Assembly (NCBI GenBank): GCA_951394405.1
Contig: OX596334.1
Span: 1,550,001 to 1,614,000 of the forward strand
Direction: 5' to 3'
From: Coprinellus micaceus
Lineage: Eukaryota; Basidiomycota; Agaricomycetes; Agaricales; Psathyrellaceae
DNA length: 64,000 nt
Shown here: positions 1-11,431 of the stretch, one piece after another
How the letters are laid out: the number at the start of each line of letters is the position of its first letter
Position numbering within the stretch: the stretch's first letter is position 1
Made by a program: the position numbers and the translations under genes
The notes under the pieces: generated by a model
What the model saw: only the letters and a program-made list of their open reading frames with translations
The model's database searches: none
Told to the model about the DNA's origin: nothing

Positions 1-1434
1 TGCCGCGAGTCGAGGTCCTTAAAAATCTTAGCCCACACCTTGCGTACCCCACACGCAAGGACAAGCGACTACGTCGAAGTTGATATGAGCTAAGGATAAG
101 TCGGAGAAGAGGCTGCAGAGCCCGAAGCGTACCTTGAGCTTCTTGACCTGTTCCTCATCCTTGCTTAGGCCGGGCTTAGACGCGGATGCGCGCCGTTTCG
201 TAGATGGCTCCTTTGCCTTGGATGAAGTGGAGAGGTCAGTTTAATAACTAACAGAGAAATGGGTGCGGGGTCGCGTACCTTCCCATCCTTCGCTTTGGTC
301 TGCCTCTTCCGCTTCGGAGGCTCGTCGATAAGGTCTGACAACCCCGTTTCGCTGTCATCTCCGTTGTCAACGGGCTTTGGAGGAAGCTTTTTCTTGGGTG
401 AAGGAGCTTTCGCCTTCGCCTTCGCCTTCTCGGTTTCGGTATCATTGTCTTCAGCCCCTGAGACGACCATCGCGGCGCCCTTTGGCGCTACTTTCTTCGG
501 CGGGGACTTCTTGGGTTTGGGCTTCGCAGGGGATCGCTTCTTGGGTGAAGAAGCAGCTGCGGGTACGTCCTGCTCCACGTCCGACGTTGGGACGTGCTCT
601 GGAGTTTTGTACAAGGCGCCATTCTTTGGTTTTTGTCCTGCTGGGGCAATAGGGCGGTCAGACTCGACTCGAATGAGGGAATACTACGCGGCGCACCTTG
701 TGCTTTAGTAGCCCTTTTATTCGATTTTGGCTCCTCATCTACCTCCATACCGTCGTCATCTTCGTCCTCTGATGCGGCTTTAGTCTTGGACTTCCGACGC
801 CTGGGCCCCGCCTTCGCCTTCGCGGCCGCTTTGACCTTGCCCTTCTTCGGCTTGCGTGATTCTTCTTCGTCGCTGTCGTCCTCCTGGTACTCTCCTTCAG
901 TGCCTTCTGCATCGCCTTCGTCATCCGATACAGCAGGCTTCTGTGATTTCTTAGAACGAGCTGCCTTTCGCGGGGGCGATGGTGTGGCCTCAGCGGCAGG
1001 CGACGGGCTGCGTTTCCGCTTCGAAGTTGAAGCCGAGGCCGGTTTCTTGGCCGGTTTCTTAGGTTTGGGAGGTTCCTGCTTGGCTTCGTCCTCGCCTTCG
1101 CCGTCGTTCGACGCTTCCTCCTACAATTCCAATTCGCCCTGAGTTGAAATACAGAGACAGAAAGGCATGTAACACCACGCACTATGAGTTTCACGGTGGC
1201 CTCCTTGATGATCCCCTTGTAACGAGGATCGTCCGTAGTCCCTTCCTCCAAGTCCAACTCCTCCTCGACCTTCTGCCTTACAAGCTTGTGGGAGATCGTA
1301 CTGGCAGGCATAACCGTGATCAACAAAGTCCATTATCCAAAATAAAGGCCTTACTGGAGCTCTCCTCTCGCCACTATTGGCTTGACAATGCTATTGACAG
1401 CATCTATAAGGGTATCTTCGGAGATCTGGGGCAT
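1..1434 (-). CDS. HIRIP3-like histone chaperone / DEK_C-domain chromatin protein (3' end outside window)
   Basis: Probably a nuclear H2A-H2B chaperone-like protein. The start is taken at 1434 (MPQISEDTLIDAV). Joining 1434-~1356 to 1300-1183 gives an N-terminal helical domain containing GELHTISHKLVRQKVEEEL, like the DEK C-terminal / HIRIP3 N-terminal fold. Long, alternating acidic and Lys/Pro-rich tracts follow (EEASNDGEGEDEAKQ, SPKKRSPAKPKPKKSPPKK). The last visible exon reads KLKSLVLACGVRKVWAKIF, which resembles the HIRIP3 C-terminal motif around ACGAHR. At least four introns are visible, for example gtgcgc..cagcag near 700 and gtacgctt..gacgtag near 75-130. Regular Lys/Ala/Glu repeats give long false ORFs on both strands here. 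The protein runs off the window start, so the C-terminus is missing. A generic DEK_C nuclear protein is the alternative. Confidence 0.62.
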
Positions 1435-2216
1435 GCGTGCAGGGCTCGAGGGTGTGGTTGAGAATTAAGCGCGCGTCGACGTCGCGACGCCTGTCACGTA
1501 GCGGTGACACATCACATGACTCATAAGGTCACGTCACACACTTCCCACACGCTGACAGGGACGCGAGGATCGGAGGTGCTCCCCCTTGTTCCTGTCCATC
1601 CAACATGAATCCTGTTCTCTCGTTTCCAGCTCGATAGATCTGACTCTGGCTCTGGATCGTGTCATTGCTGTCTCTGACAAGGTGTCCGCTCAAATATGCC
1701 AGATATATATATATATTCTCCAACACGGTGCTCAGCATTCTCCAGAAGATTGTGGCGGTCTATGGGCACTTCCATCCAATTTTGGCTCACGACCGTGAAG
1801 GTTGAAATGTGTCATTGCTAGGCATGTGGGGGGACGGTCAGGCTGTTAGGGGGCATCAGCTCCTGATTATAGGGTTTCCTGCTGTTGGAGGTATGTGCGT
1901 GTCCAGCAATTGAATACAGAACTCCACTCTGACTTGCTCAATTCAGCCCATTGCCCTCATTCGCCGGTGAGATCACACAAAGTCCTCCTGTGTGCTGTAT
2001 CAAATGTCGAGCCGATGAAAGTCACTTGATATATCTATCAACGGGCCTTTTCGACCGACTAGTTCTCCATTTATCTAAATTCCATGTGGGATGGCAGCCC
2101 AACAAAACTGCTCGACGACGAATTTGTCTTGTTCTTCGCCACCATCCTCCTTTAGTCGACATTGTCCTCGTTACGCTGGCGGTGCCCAACCATCCCCGCT
2201 CCTCGCCCTCCCGAGC
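1435..2216. other. Intergenic region between divergent genes
   Basis: No convincing coding exon. It separates the minus-strand HIRIP3-like gene from the plus-strand DUF6533 gene, so it should contain both promoters. A short (AT)n run (gatatatatatatattc, about 1703-1717) lies in the middle. I see no other structured element. Confidence 0.5.
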
Positions 2217-3824
2217 ATGTCAACGTCCTACCAGGGTTCAACTCTGGCGGACCTGAAATGGGGGCTTAGCTCGATACAGGAAGCTAGATTTGCGCTGGCG
2301 GCGATGTACGGGCTGCAGATATACGAGTGGTTTGATTGGTGCGTCCTCCCCTTAACGCAGTGGTCATTCTCCTCATCGTCCTTCAGCATTGGAAAGGAGA
2401 TCAAGCTTGTGCGTGTCGATCCCATGCCGCTCTGCAGACGAGATGAACGTTTCCTAGATACACCGCGCACGTTGGAGCTCTGTCAAAATCTCGTACCTCC
2501 TCTGCCGATACTACCCCCTCCTGTGTTGGCCGGTCATCATGTGGGCGTACGTGGGCGGCCATTCGTCAACGACGTGCGCAAAAGTTGGGAAGCCTGTCCA
2601 CATCCTCCTATTCCCATATGTGAGTGATTACCGACTCTCTTGTTATTCTTGTCTCAATTCTATTGTAGCAATGCTTCTCCCAAGGTGTGCTTAGCCTCTT
2701 GTTCGCTCGACGACGCCTATATTGACGACCCCAGGCGTTATGCTCATGAGGGCTTACGCATTCACCGGCCGCGACCGTCGAATCCTGATGCTTCTTTGCA
2801 CGTGTTACGCTATACTCTTGGGTGTGAACTTCTGGGCGTTCTGCACCCATATCTTCATGCCGCCACCAGAATTTTATTTCTTTTTGGGGCCTATGGGGTG
2901 CTTTCCAAATTATGGGTCCGGGGTTATGGCTATCCGTATAGGCGTACGCTCTCTACCTTTTCAGATATTTCTCTTCCGTTATTAATCTCAAGGTCACAGT
3001 TATCTATGGTATGGCGGACCCCTTCCACCCAGGTTGATGTCATCCTGAGCCCCCGATCCCACAGCTGGCAGCGACTCTCATGGACCTCGTATCTTTGATT
3101 GCCGTCCTAATCGTGCGTGACCATATGTTCTCCTCTCACACTGACCACGCCCACTCACCTGCCTCCTGCAGTCCTGCAAAAGGCAAAGCTCGTTTAAAGG
3201 CGGCTCCCTGGCAGAATATTTCATCGGCCAAGGTACGTATTTACGCTAATAGACCGTTCATCCCCGTTCGTCATACTGATCAGAGCTCTCAGGACTAGGG
3301 TCGTTCATCATTATCACTATTATTAATGTTGCTGCCGCTATCGCTTTTTTCAAGTACGTTGTTGTCCGCCCTCCGTGGGTATGTGTTACTGAGGACGATC
3401 GCGGCCAGACCTCCAAGCTTTCATACTGGACTAGGAATCCCATTAAGCGTCATCGTACCAAATTTAATAGTACGTCCAAGTTGCCAGGGTTCTTATCTAT
3501 TCACATGCTCACCCATCGTTCTCTAGGCATGCCGAGTGTAAGCCCACCTGATCGTCTCTCGCCCATTCCAGTAAAAGCTCACACACAACCAACCACTTCT
3601 TGACTTCCCATAGTATTCTACAACTACGGCGCAGGGTCACCCTGACTCCTACCGAACTCTCGCGGCAGTACTCTGCGATCGTTCGCTTTGGTCTTGAGCG
3701 CATGGAGAGGGAGGACGAGTCGGGGCGAGATGTCTGGCTTATGGACTCGGAACGGGCCACGGACAACTCACCTCAGGACTCGACAATCCCTTCAATTCTT
3801 CCTGCACATTGCACGGTGATATAG
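2217..3824 (+). CDS. DUF6533 family multi-pass membrane protein (copy 1)
   Basis: Function is unknown in the family; it is a fungal seven-helix-like integral membrane protein. The start at 2217 (MSTSYQGSTLADLKW) matches the start of the inverted copy. Exons resolved by comparison with that copy: 2217-2338; 2387-2408 (CIGKEIKL); 2458-2619 (WSSVKISYLLCRYYPLL, then VIMWAYVGGH); a 16-nt microexon 2670-2685 (QCFSQ); and one from 2735 (GVMLMRAYAFTGRDRR), with hydrophobic helices ILMLLCTCYAILLGV and FWAFCTHIFM. Further exons carry MDLVSLIAVLI, SFIIITIINVAAAIAFF and GIPLSVIVPNLIV. The last exon ends in a cytosolic tail LQLRRRVTLTPTELSRQYS. Exon limits between 2930 and 3080 are not settled. The tail-to-tail partner is at 4285-6036. 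Confidence 0.75.
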
Positions 3825-4111
3825 ACACCAAACCCCAACCCTGGACTCTTCGCTATCGATCGTCGCTTTCTATCGCAACAAACCCAAACCCACTACCCTA
3901 CCACCCGCCTATTCATTCATTCCTTTCGATCATCCGCTCATTTCCTTACACGACTCTGGGACACCGCAAGCATCTGTACATTATTACTTACACGCATTTG
4001 TAACACTACATCATCAGCATTTTAGTTACCAAAGTCCGCTTTATTTCGTGCAGATGGGGTTTACGATTAGGCTCGATGTTCGAGGAATTGGGTCATGGGA
4101 TATGGGATATG

Positions 4112-4132
4112 GGCGCCCCGAATCGGGGCGCC
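4112..4132. repeat. Perfect GC-rich hairpin between convergent paralogues
   Basis: Arms GGCGCCCCGA (4112-4121) and TCGGGGCGCC (4123-4132) are perfect inverse complements around a single A. The hairpin lies midway between the stop codons of the two convergent DUF6533 genes (3824 and 4285). It could form in RNA from either strand and might serve as a shared 3'-end signal, or mark the junction of the inverted duplication. The role is inferred only. Confidence 0.7.
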
Positions 4133-4284
4133 ACTTCTCATTCAAGATCCGTTGCCTCCTGCTGTGCGTGTGCTCATGTTACTTCCCTCTCGACGAGCGC
4201 GGGGGAGTACCGTCTGTCTCCTTTGCTAAGTACGTATTCAACCTTGGGATCCGGGCCTCTTCAAACACAGGTACGCCGAATCTT

Positions 4285-6036
4285 TCAGGGATCACCACTA
4301 GATTCTATCGCCCATACATCCGTAGCTATTAGTCTAGATCTACCACTGAACGACCGTGTCCGTGAAGGTGCCCGCGTTTCCAGCGCATTCCGTACTAAAC
4401 GGGAATGTTCCCGAGACATCTCGCTTTCCGATGGCTTGACTCGTCTTCGCAATTGCAAGATCCTAGAATCCACAAGTCAGGATCGCTATAACGTTAAGGG
4501 CTCCAGGGTCTCGCCGTTCACTCACAATCTACAGGCCTGTCGAGGGAAGATATGGGTTACGGCAATTGGAGCTCCTCATTAGTATTTCCCTTGGCTTGGA
4601 CAGGGTGACATAGAACCCGAGAGAAGTATCACTCACCACTAGGTCAGGAACGAGAAATACGAAAGGTAGCGTAATCCCTCCGTAAGGTGTGCTTCCCGCC
4701 CTACATCAGTGAACATATCAGCACGAGAAGGCCGCGTATTCAGTAGGTATATGAGTCCGTAGGGCCTTAGAATAGAAAGGGCTTCTAATGGTATTACGCA
4801 CCGGAAGTAAATCATCAATCCCACTATGCTCAGTATGAATGTGACAGCAAATGCGCTGAGGCCTGACATGATGTGAGACGACACCGGGAGATGGATGTGT
4901 GTGCGTTGAATTGAAGATGGGGGATAGATACATACCTTGACGAAGAAAGTATTTTCCGAGTGGGGTTTGCCGGCTTGGTCGGCGTATACAACACTAGAAA
5001 GGAGGTCAGTCACGTTTACGAGAAGAAGAAAACAGCGAGGAAAAGGTTAATCAGGACGTACGATGATGACGATAGTGAGCGAGACGAACTCCATGTTCAA
5101 CAATGCAAGCTTACAAGTGCAATACGAAGGAACATATCAGCTGTCTTGTGCCAGAGAGTTCTAGATGCTTAGAGTTACCATGGCGAGCTACATGATCAGC
5201 GAGTGTCAGTCAGCGATCCTCCTCAACCGATTGAGCGAACATAGAAGAACATATTAGATTGTCGACTTACTGCGATACGCTTTCCAACAGAACGTAACCC
5301 GTAGTCGATGAAGCATCCAGCTTCTGGAGGATCGAGGTCCATATTTGACGTCACAGAGACGATTTTCGTGGCGAGAATGGGGACATTGACCCAATAGAAC
5401 CATATGAAGGCCCCAACGACAAAGCCGAAGCAGGCAGCGAGGAGACAGAAGACGACCTTGTTGCGCCCGGAGAAGGCGTAAGCGCGCATGAATAGGACAG
5501 CTGTTGCCGACGTGAGTCAGTCCTCTGGTGAGGGGGTAACAGCTCGATGCTAACCTTGAGCGGAGACGATCTACCCTCCGTCAGATTTAGCAGGAGTTGG
5601 GAGGCGTCTAAGGAATAAGGGCGTACCAGTGGCATCGCGAGAGCGTGTAGTGGCCGAGCGATCCTCTCACACAGCTCTACTGGGTGGTTGCCCACGTACG
5701 CCCAAGAGAACACAGGCCAAAAGAGCATAGGATAGTACCGGCAGAAGATATAGGCAACCTTCACAGAGGACCACGAGTGAGAATGGATCTTGGGACCAGA
5801 GTTAGTCGCGGGCGCCTGATCCGAGGGATTGAAGACTCACGAGGGCGATCTCGTCGTTGAAGCTGGAAGATTATTGGAACAGTGAGTCCATTGCTGCCTG
5901 AGAACGACAATGACACTCACCAGGCCACCCATTCGTAGATCACGAGAGTCTGTGCTGCAAGAAGACTGTACCGCGTCTCTTGATACGCAGCGAGCGATGG
6001 TGGTCCTGCTCGTACCGATATTTCCCCGGACATCAT
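4285..6036 (-). CDS. DUF6533 family multi-pass membrane protein (copy 2)
   Basis: Paralogue of the gene at 2217-3824 on the opposite strand. The start MMSGEISVRAGPPSLAAYQ at 6036 aligns with the start of copy 1. The same order of exons is visible: YSLLAAQTLVIYEWVAW; FNDEIAL; WSSVKVAYIFCRYYPML then FSWAYVGNH; a 16-nt microexon IVSAQ; VLFMRAYAFSGRNK followed by the helix CLLAACFGFVVGAFIW; MEFVSLTIVII; RRPSRQTPLGKYFLRQ; LSAFAVTFILSIVGLMIYF; GGITLPFVFLVPDLV. The C-terminal tail LQLRRRVKPSESEMSREHS matches copy 1. Identity is moderate but intron positions are conserved, so the duplication is old. Some mid-gene splice sites between 4990 and 5260 are approximate. Confidence 0.72.
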
Positions 6037-6596
6037 CGCCGTGCCCAGCGCCGGGGTATGTCGCCGAGGGTGCCTCACGAGCAAGGCAGAACGGAGGCGA
6101 CGATAGAAGAGGGGAGGGGAAAGGGGGGACAAGAGGGAAAGGCCCACGTCAAGCCGTCATCCTGGTATATAATGAACAACAGTATGAATTGAAACTGAGC
6201 AAGAAAGCAGGGGGGCACGGGCTCCCACGGAATGACAGTTACAGAGGTAATTCAAATGTTGCAACAGAACTTGAGGTTGCGTCCCTGCTGAAGGGACGTC
6301 GAAGGACGCTTTTGGACGGTCGGTAGTTGTGGCGCCGGGTCTGGGCTCGAGACTTATCAGTGATCGCGAGGCAGTCTAGCATGTCATTGGTTACATCGAC
6401 ACTTCATAAGCAGGGTGAATTAGATAAACGGGAGGTCCCGCTTGGAATAAACAAGAAGGGGCCGTTGAAGGTGAGAGGGGACTAAAAATCAACACCCCGT
6501 GCAGACTCGAGCACGAAATCAGACCCCGGAACGGTCGCTAAAGGCAGCAAGGAAGGTTAGTTTCAGCACGTAGCCCAAAGCCAGCAGTAAAATGAC
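6037..6596. other. Intergenic region; possible short terminal exon of the MYND gene
   Basis: This holds the 5' flank of DUF6533 copy 2 and the 3' flank of MYND gene 1. On the minus strand a donor-like gtgagtcat begins at the MYND stop (about 6595), and an acceptor ctgccttag lies near 6541. An extra six-residue exon is therefore possible. I see nothing else. Confidence 0.4.
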
Positions 6597-8700
6597 TCAC
6601 ATTGTGAGCACTCGGTTTACTCGGTACTTCAGGGTATACTTGTCCAGCATATTATCCTTCCCGGGATTGCATATTGACGTCTTCTGCAACAGCGCCAATG
6701 TCATAACAAACTTGTCCCCAAAGGGATACTGGTACTCGACCAGACGAAGGCCATTTGTCTTGCAATGCTTCGCGTAGTGAAGGACAAGCCGTTGGAATCT
6801 TCGGTCTTGGTAGTGGTTCAGGGTGAGAACGTCGCCAGTCGGACCAGGTTTGAGGAAGCCGTGGATCTTCAGGTAATCTTGAGGCAGAATTGGGTCGGTG
6901 GACCACCCGAAGTAACGTACAACACCGGTTAGATGGCCTACCGCCAGGTCGAACTTGGGATCGTCGAAAGTTGTGTTTGCGAGGGCGCAGTTGAAAAGTC
7001 CGTGTTGAAGGCGAAGTCGCTGCGTATAGTGTAGGCCTTTCGATCGTAGTTCGACTACATGTAGAAAGAAGGCGTTCAGAGTCTTCCTTACACGTTGTAT
7101 GCCATGATATATACTCACCGGTCTCAGCTCGTGCCTTGCTACACTCGTCGCGGTGCTGCAAACGCCAGTCTTTCCCCTGACACGCCTTGGAGCAATACGT
7201 TAGCGTGTGGCACCCTGAACACGTCTTGGGCGTGGATGTCTTTTTAGCGCCCGTGCACTGCAAATGCTCAGTTCAGTTACAGGGCGTAGGCAGTAGCGGG
7301 TTGTAGACATATACCTCCATGTAGTCGCAAATAACCGGCTTCGTTTTGATCATGTCTACCGCGCCGCTAGCAGTTACATGAAGCGCAAAGTTCCGCCACA
7401 TCTCTTCATACCCGGTCCCTTTTATGAAAGACACATCCATCGCATTCAGGCGCACCTGGGCCAGGGGTTTGATCAGCATTGCCCCTAGACTGGGACTAGA
7501 GGAACACATCTGCTTCATCATCAGGAGCATTTGTTCAACGTTCCTTGAACGCTCTTTATCGCGGGTGGGTATTGACTGCATCGCCTCGACGATGATGTGG
7601 AGTAGGCCACCATGTACCATACTGAGCTGCGCCGCGAGGGCAATTTTGCGGTACATGGCGCCTTGGACACAACACAGGCCCTGGGCTGCGGTCGCCAGCT
7701 CAAAGCCGACGTACCGCTCCTTCCGATCCGCCTCCTTATCACTTTGGAAGACCAACCAAGACTTTAGGGCTTCGGCCAAGCTTTCGAAGTAGCCAGATGT
7801 CAGGAAGCTTTTGGCAATGACCGGACTCTGGCATAGACACCCTACCACGGACAGGACACTGTTCAAGTAGAGCAGCGATGTCTCCAGGGCAGAGATTACG
7901 CCGTCACCTATCTTCCCAGCAAGTCCCTGGTGTTGCTGCATTGCCATTCGCCGCATGTGTGCCTCGGAGGGACCCCGCCGCATTTTCGTCATCTCGTCGC
8001 AGCGGAGAATGGCGTTTTCCACAACGCGTTTCCGAAGGCCCTGGCTCTCTTTAGAATCCCCGCCGAGCATGTCGCAGACGCTCTGCTGACATTCAGGCGA
8101 GAAAACGAGGACGGAATGAAGGAGCTTCACGGTGGGGCAAGTGTCGGTTTGGGCGCTGGAGATGTAAGGATAGCCTTCCCAATCTTGAACTGCCCATGCA
8201 CCAACGGCGTAGTCGATGACGTTGCGGGATTGTACGAGTTGAGCATCGTCCGCGTGTTGGAGGAGGAGGATCACTGCAACGCAGGCTTTCGTTGGGTTAC
8301 AAATACTCTCTTGCGGTCTTTTGCGGGAGGTATCGGGATACCACAAGAGGAAATTCAGGCAGTCCATGATCTCGTCGAAGTGTTCCATCAGTTTGGCGAG
8401 CATTTGTGGACCCAGGCTTGGCGGACATATATGAATGAAGAGATAGACCGCTTCGTGCGCACAGATCGCAGCGCATGTGATGGTATCCGACATCGTGGGG
8501 TAGTCAGCTTCATATCTGTATCGTGGTCGGGGGTTGGGTAGACCGTAGCGAATATGGTGAAGCACGACGTCGACAACTTCCATTGTGAAACTCTCTGTCC
8601 TGAGCGCATCGACGAGCCTCCTCAGTCCAGATACGTTTCCCAGCTGTTTGGCAGGAGCTAGCATCTTCGCACAGGTTAGAACAGCGGTTTTTCCAACCAA
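6597..8700 (-). CDS. MYND-type zinc finger protein 1
   Basis: A member of the large basidiomycete family of helical-repeat proteins with an internal MYND finger; the molecular role is unknown, and MYND fingers usually bind proline-rich partners. Three exons fit (8700-7315, 7257-7119, 7054-6597), giving 660 residues. Residues 1-460 are all-helical (LGNVSGLRRLVDALR, then MEVVDVVLHHI). The MYND finger follows: C-x4-C (ICDYMEC), CSGCHTLTYCSKACQGKDW and QHRDEC, so all eight zinc ligands are present. The C-terminal domain of about 170 residues includes FGWSTDPILPQDYLKIHGF and GLRLVEYQYPFGDKF. It is the first of three such genes in tandem on this strand and the best preserved. Neighbouring copies support the exon plan. 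Confidence 0.85.
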
Positions 8701-8906
8701 GACAGCATTCGGCGGCTCACTGAGTTTAAGTTTATACCCCCTCCATACATTGACCCTGACATCGCTTCGCTGGAACCTATTTCGCTTTCTCGAGCACCCA
8801 AGAGTTCTAGAACGAGTGATTTCTGATAAAGCAGAGAGCGAAGCAGCAGTTAGAAGGTGATGGTTCTATAGCAAGAAAGCAATGACGATAGCCCTGTTGA
8901 CTGGAA

Positions 8907-8915
8907 CCCTAACCC
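8907..8915. promoter_or_regulatory. Telo-box-like CCCTAACCC motif
   Basis: CCCTAACCC lies 207 bp upstream of the start of MYND gene 1. The same 9-mer occurs upstream of MYND gene 3 and of the oxidoreductase gene. It resembles the telomere-type sites bound by Tbf1/Rap1-like factors; a function here is inferred. Confidence 0.3.
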
Positions 8916-9114
8916 ATGAACGCGGTTCGTACAAGCGCCCGCTTACCGGCCGCACATTTTGCGACAAGCGCTCGACCCGGTTTCAGGCAGCCTCCCCGTG
9001 GGCGATATACCGTTAACCTTCACCGTTACCGAGACGGACAAAATCGAGGATCAGGATATCAATTTACTGGCACACATCAAAGACACTTAGGAGTACATAT
9101 TTTGGTCAACACTG

Positions 9115-11431
9115 CTAGTACGCCGATGAAAGCATAGCCGCCTCAGGGGGCTGCCATTCTGCTCCTTCCCAGGACAACGGTTTGGCCTTCCTTCGCGCGC
9201 TAATCATCGAGGCCGTTAGATCATGGGAAACACCCCACATTGGAATATTTACTGACCATGTATACGCCATCGAGCCGATAATATCGAAGTGGATTTCTGC
9301 TACGTTGCGGCGCGAAAATTCGTCCGCGGCTCTGTCTGACTCCATGATCGTCCTTCCTGTGTACGTAGGCAGGTTTTTCGTTTGCTCCAGCAACAGAACC
9401 ACATTTATATCGTCCCCACCATAACGGAAGAACCTTTCTACCAGCCGAATGGACCCAACCCCGTTGTTTGTGAATTTCATGTTGCTACCACTTCCCTGCA
9501 ATCTGGTTATCCTCTCATCAATGCGGGCCTTCGCTACGGACTTGCTGAATACAGAAACGATAGCGGCGAATCGAGTGCGTAGGTATAGCGGTACGAAGGG
9601 CAACGCCTTCTGAAGGTAGACCCCAGCTTCATCTCCGGGGCCCATCTCTATATCATCGTCCTTGAAAACCATTTGGGTGTTTCGGTGAACCAAGGTGGGG
9701 TGATAGACTCCAGGGTTGCTCCTGTTTACAGCAGCGGTACGCAGGCAGACGTCGTTGCTCTCAAAGCAATACCGCAGGAGATTGACGTGTAGCTTTCTGT
9801 CACGGTAAGAGTATTGGCGCTGGCGACGCTTGCAGTCTAAGAATTATCCTGTTATAGATTCACATGGACTCCATCGAAGTTCCTAACGCACCTCTGTACT
9901 CCTTCCGCATGTGCGGGCACTCCGAGCGATGGAAAGCCTGCCAATCTTCCGATTGACACTCCAAAGAGCAATATACCACAGAGTGACATTTGGAGCAAGC
10001 GCGCTCTGAGAGAACGGGCGTCCTTCCAGAGCGGCCAACACGATCCCTGTGCTAGAACCCAGTAAATATGCATTGGTCAATCGAATACTCGGCAGTTTCA
10101 CTCACTTTCAGGTTATCACATAATGCTGTTTGCCGCTCTTCGACCAACATCTCACTCCATCCCCAAGTAAAATGGAGGGCTGTGCTAATATAAACCTTTC
10201 GCGCAGACGTATCCGGGAGAGCGACAGTGCGCCGGGACACCGTAGCGAGGCCCGAGGTCATGATAGGGAAGACCTTTCGGTTCGGTGTGTATGGCTTTAA
10301 TTGGTCGAATATCGACTCAAAAATTGCCTGCCCCTCGTCGAGAAACTGCACACAATCTCCGAGTACTGCCATTGCACCCTTCGTGACCTCCACCATATTC
10401 CTCCGCGCTCGAGCTGAGGTAGACGCTACCCATTGCACAGGGAGCAGCGCGAGGTCGACAATCTCGTTGATATGACGAATTTGGTCTCGCCGATCTCTTG
10501 CCGTCATGGATCCCGAGGTGATGCGACTGTATAATCTACCCGTGGTACCGGACAGGACAGTGAGATACACGGAGGGGACCTGTTCCTTCATAAATGCATC
10601 ATGAATTCGAGGGTCGGCTGCCATGAGAGTATGGGTCGTCAAGAACAGGAAGCGTAGGTTCGCGTTCTCCACCGTGGCCTCGGGGAAGTCGGCTAGGTGC
10701 TTTATCTGTTTGATCCTCAGCATGCACCACATCCGTTGAAGGCTCCGTTCAACGAAGGTTTGGAGGCCGCAAATCCTCCCGTCGACGATAGCCGCGGCCA
10801 TGGCTTTCGGATTTTCCTTCGCGAGTTTGTGCATCATGGACATTGCAGCGTCTCCCACCCCGTCCTCGTCTGGGTTGCGGCTTCGCTCCCTGCCTGGATA
10901 GATGACTGGAGATTCGTTGCACAGAATCGTCCACCACGCGATAGCGACTTCCAGCATTGGGGGCTGGGAGGACAATAGAACAGGCAGCCTGGGAAACGTC
11001 TTGAAGCAGGCGTCGAAGAACGTAGCTGTGGCGTGGAAGACGCCCAGTGGTGGAGGGGACGGGCGAACCGGACCCGAAGCGAATGTTTCCAGCAGCAGGG
11101 CTCGAGTCCAGGAGGTATATTCTGCGGCGCCATTCGAAAGTCGAAGTGACGTCGATACCTTCACTGGATTCTGACCCCGGCTCACAGAGAGACACTGAAA
11201 TATCTCTACGAGACCCAAAAGAGCGCTAGTTCCGGCAGCAACACTATCCAACCTCGTACCCGGGTCGCTCCCGTCGAACCCTTCGGGAAGCCGTAGCTGC
11301 GAGAGAAAGCAATCTAGGATGTCGGAGTGGTGCTCGGCATAGTGTTCTTGAATCCTGGACTTCAATTCCACCAGGTGAGGCAGCGACCCGGATTTGGCCT
11401 GCTCAATTATCTGCGAGATCCGTCGGACCAT
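9115..11431 (-). CDS. MYND-type zinc finger protein 2
   Basis: Second tandem member. Exons 11431-10106, 10051-9892 and 9836-9115 join in frame to 735 residues. The N-terminal 440 residues are helical and diverged from the neighbours (MVRRISQIIEQAKSGSLPH). The MYND region reads ALCDNLK|HRDRVG followed by RACSKCHSVVYCSLECQSEDW and FHRSECPHM. The second cysteine of the first zinc pair is not present in this splice form; a histidine (HRDR) sits near the expected place. The C-terminal domain contains YSYRDRKLHVNLLRYCF and a tail rich in charged residues (MISARRKAKPLSWEGAEW). The gene lies about 415 bp from MYND 1 and 430 bp from MYND 3, all in the same direction. A missing zinc ligand suggests partial loss of the finger or a misread intron. 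Confidence 0.8.

Noticed and set aside
739..1326. Arg-rich 195-codon frame inside the HIRIP3-like gene
   Set aside because: It is an off-frame reading of the Lys/Ala/Glu-coding repeats; the proper frame follows the acceptor gaattgtag and gives a continuous acidic/basic protein.
1703..1717. AT microsatellite as possible origin or promoter
   Set aside because: It is too short to carry meaning by itself, and no A+T-rich surround or binding motif accompanies it.
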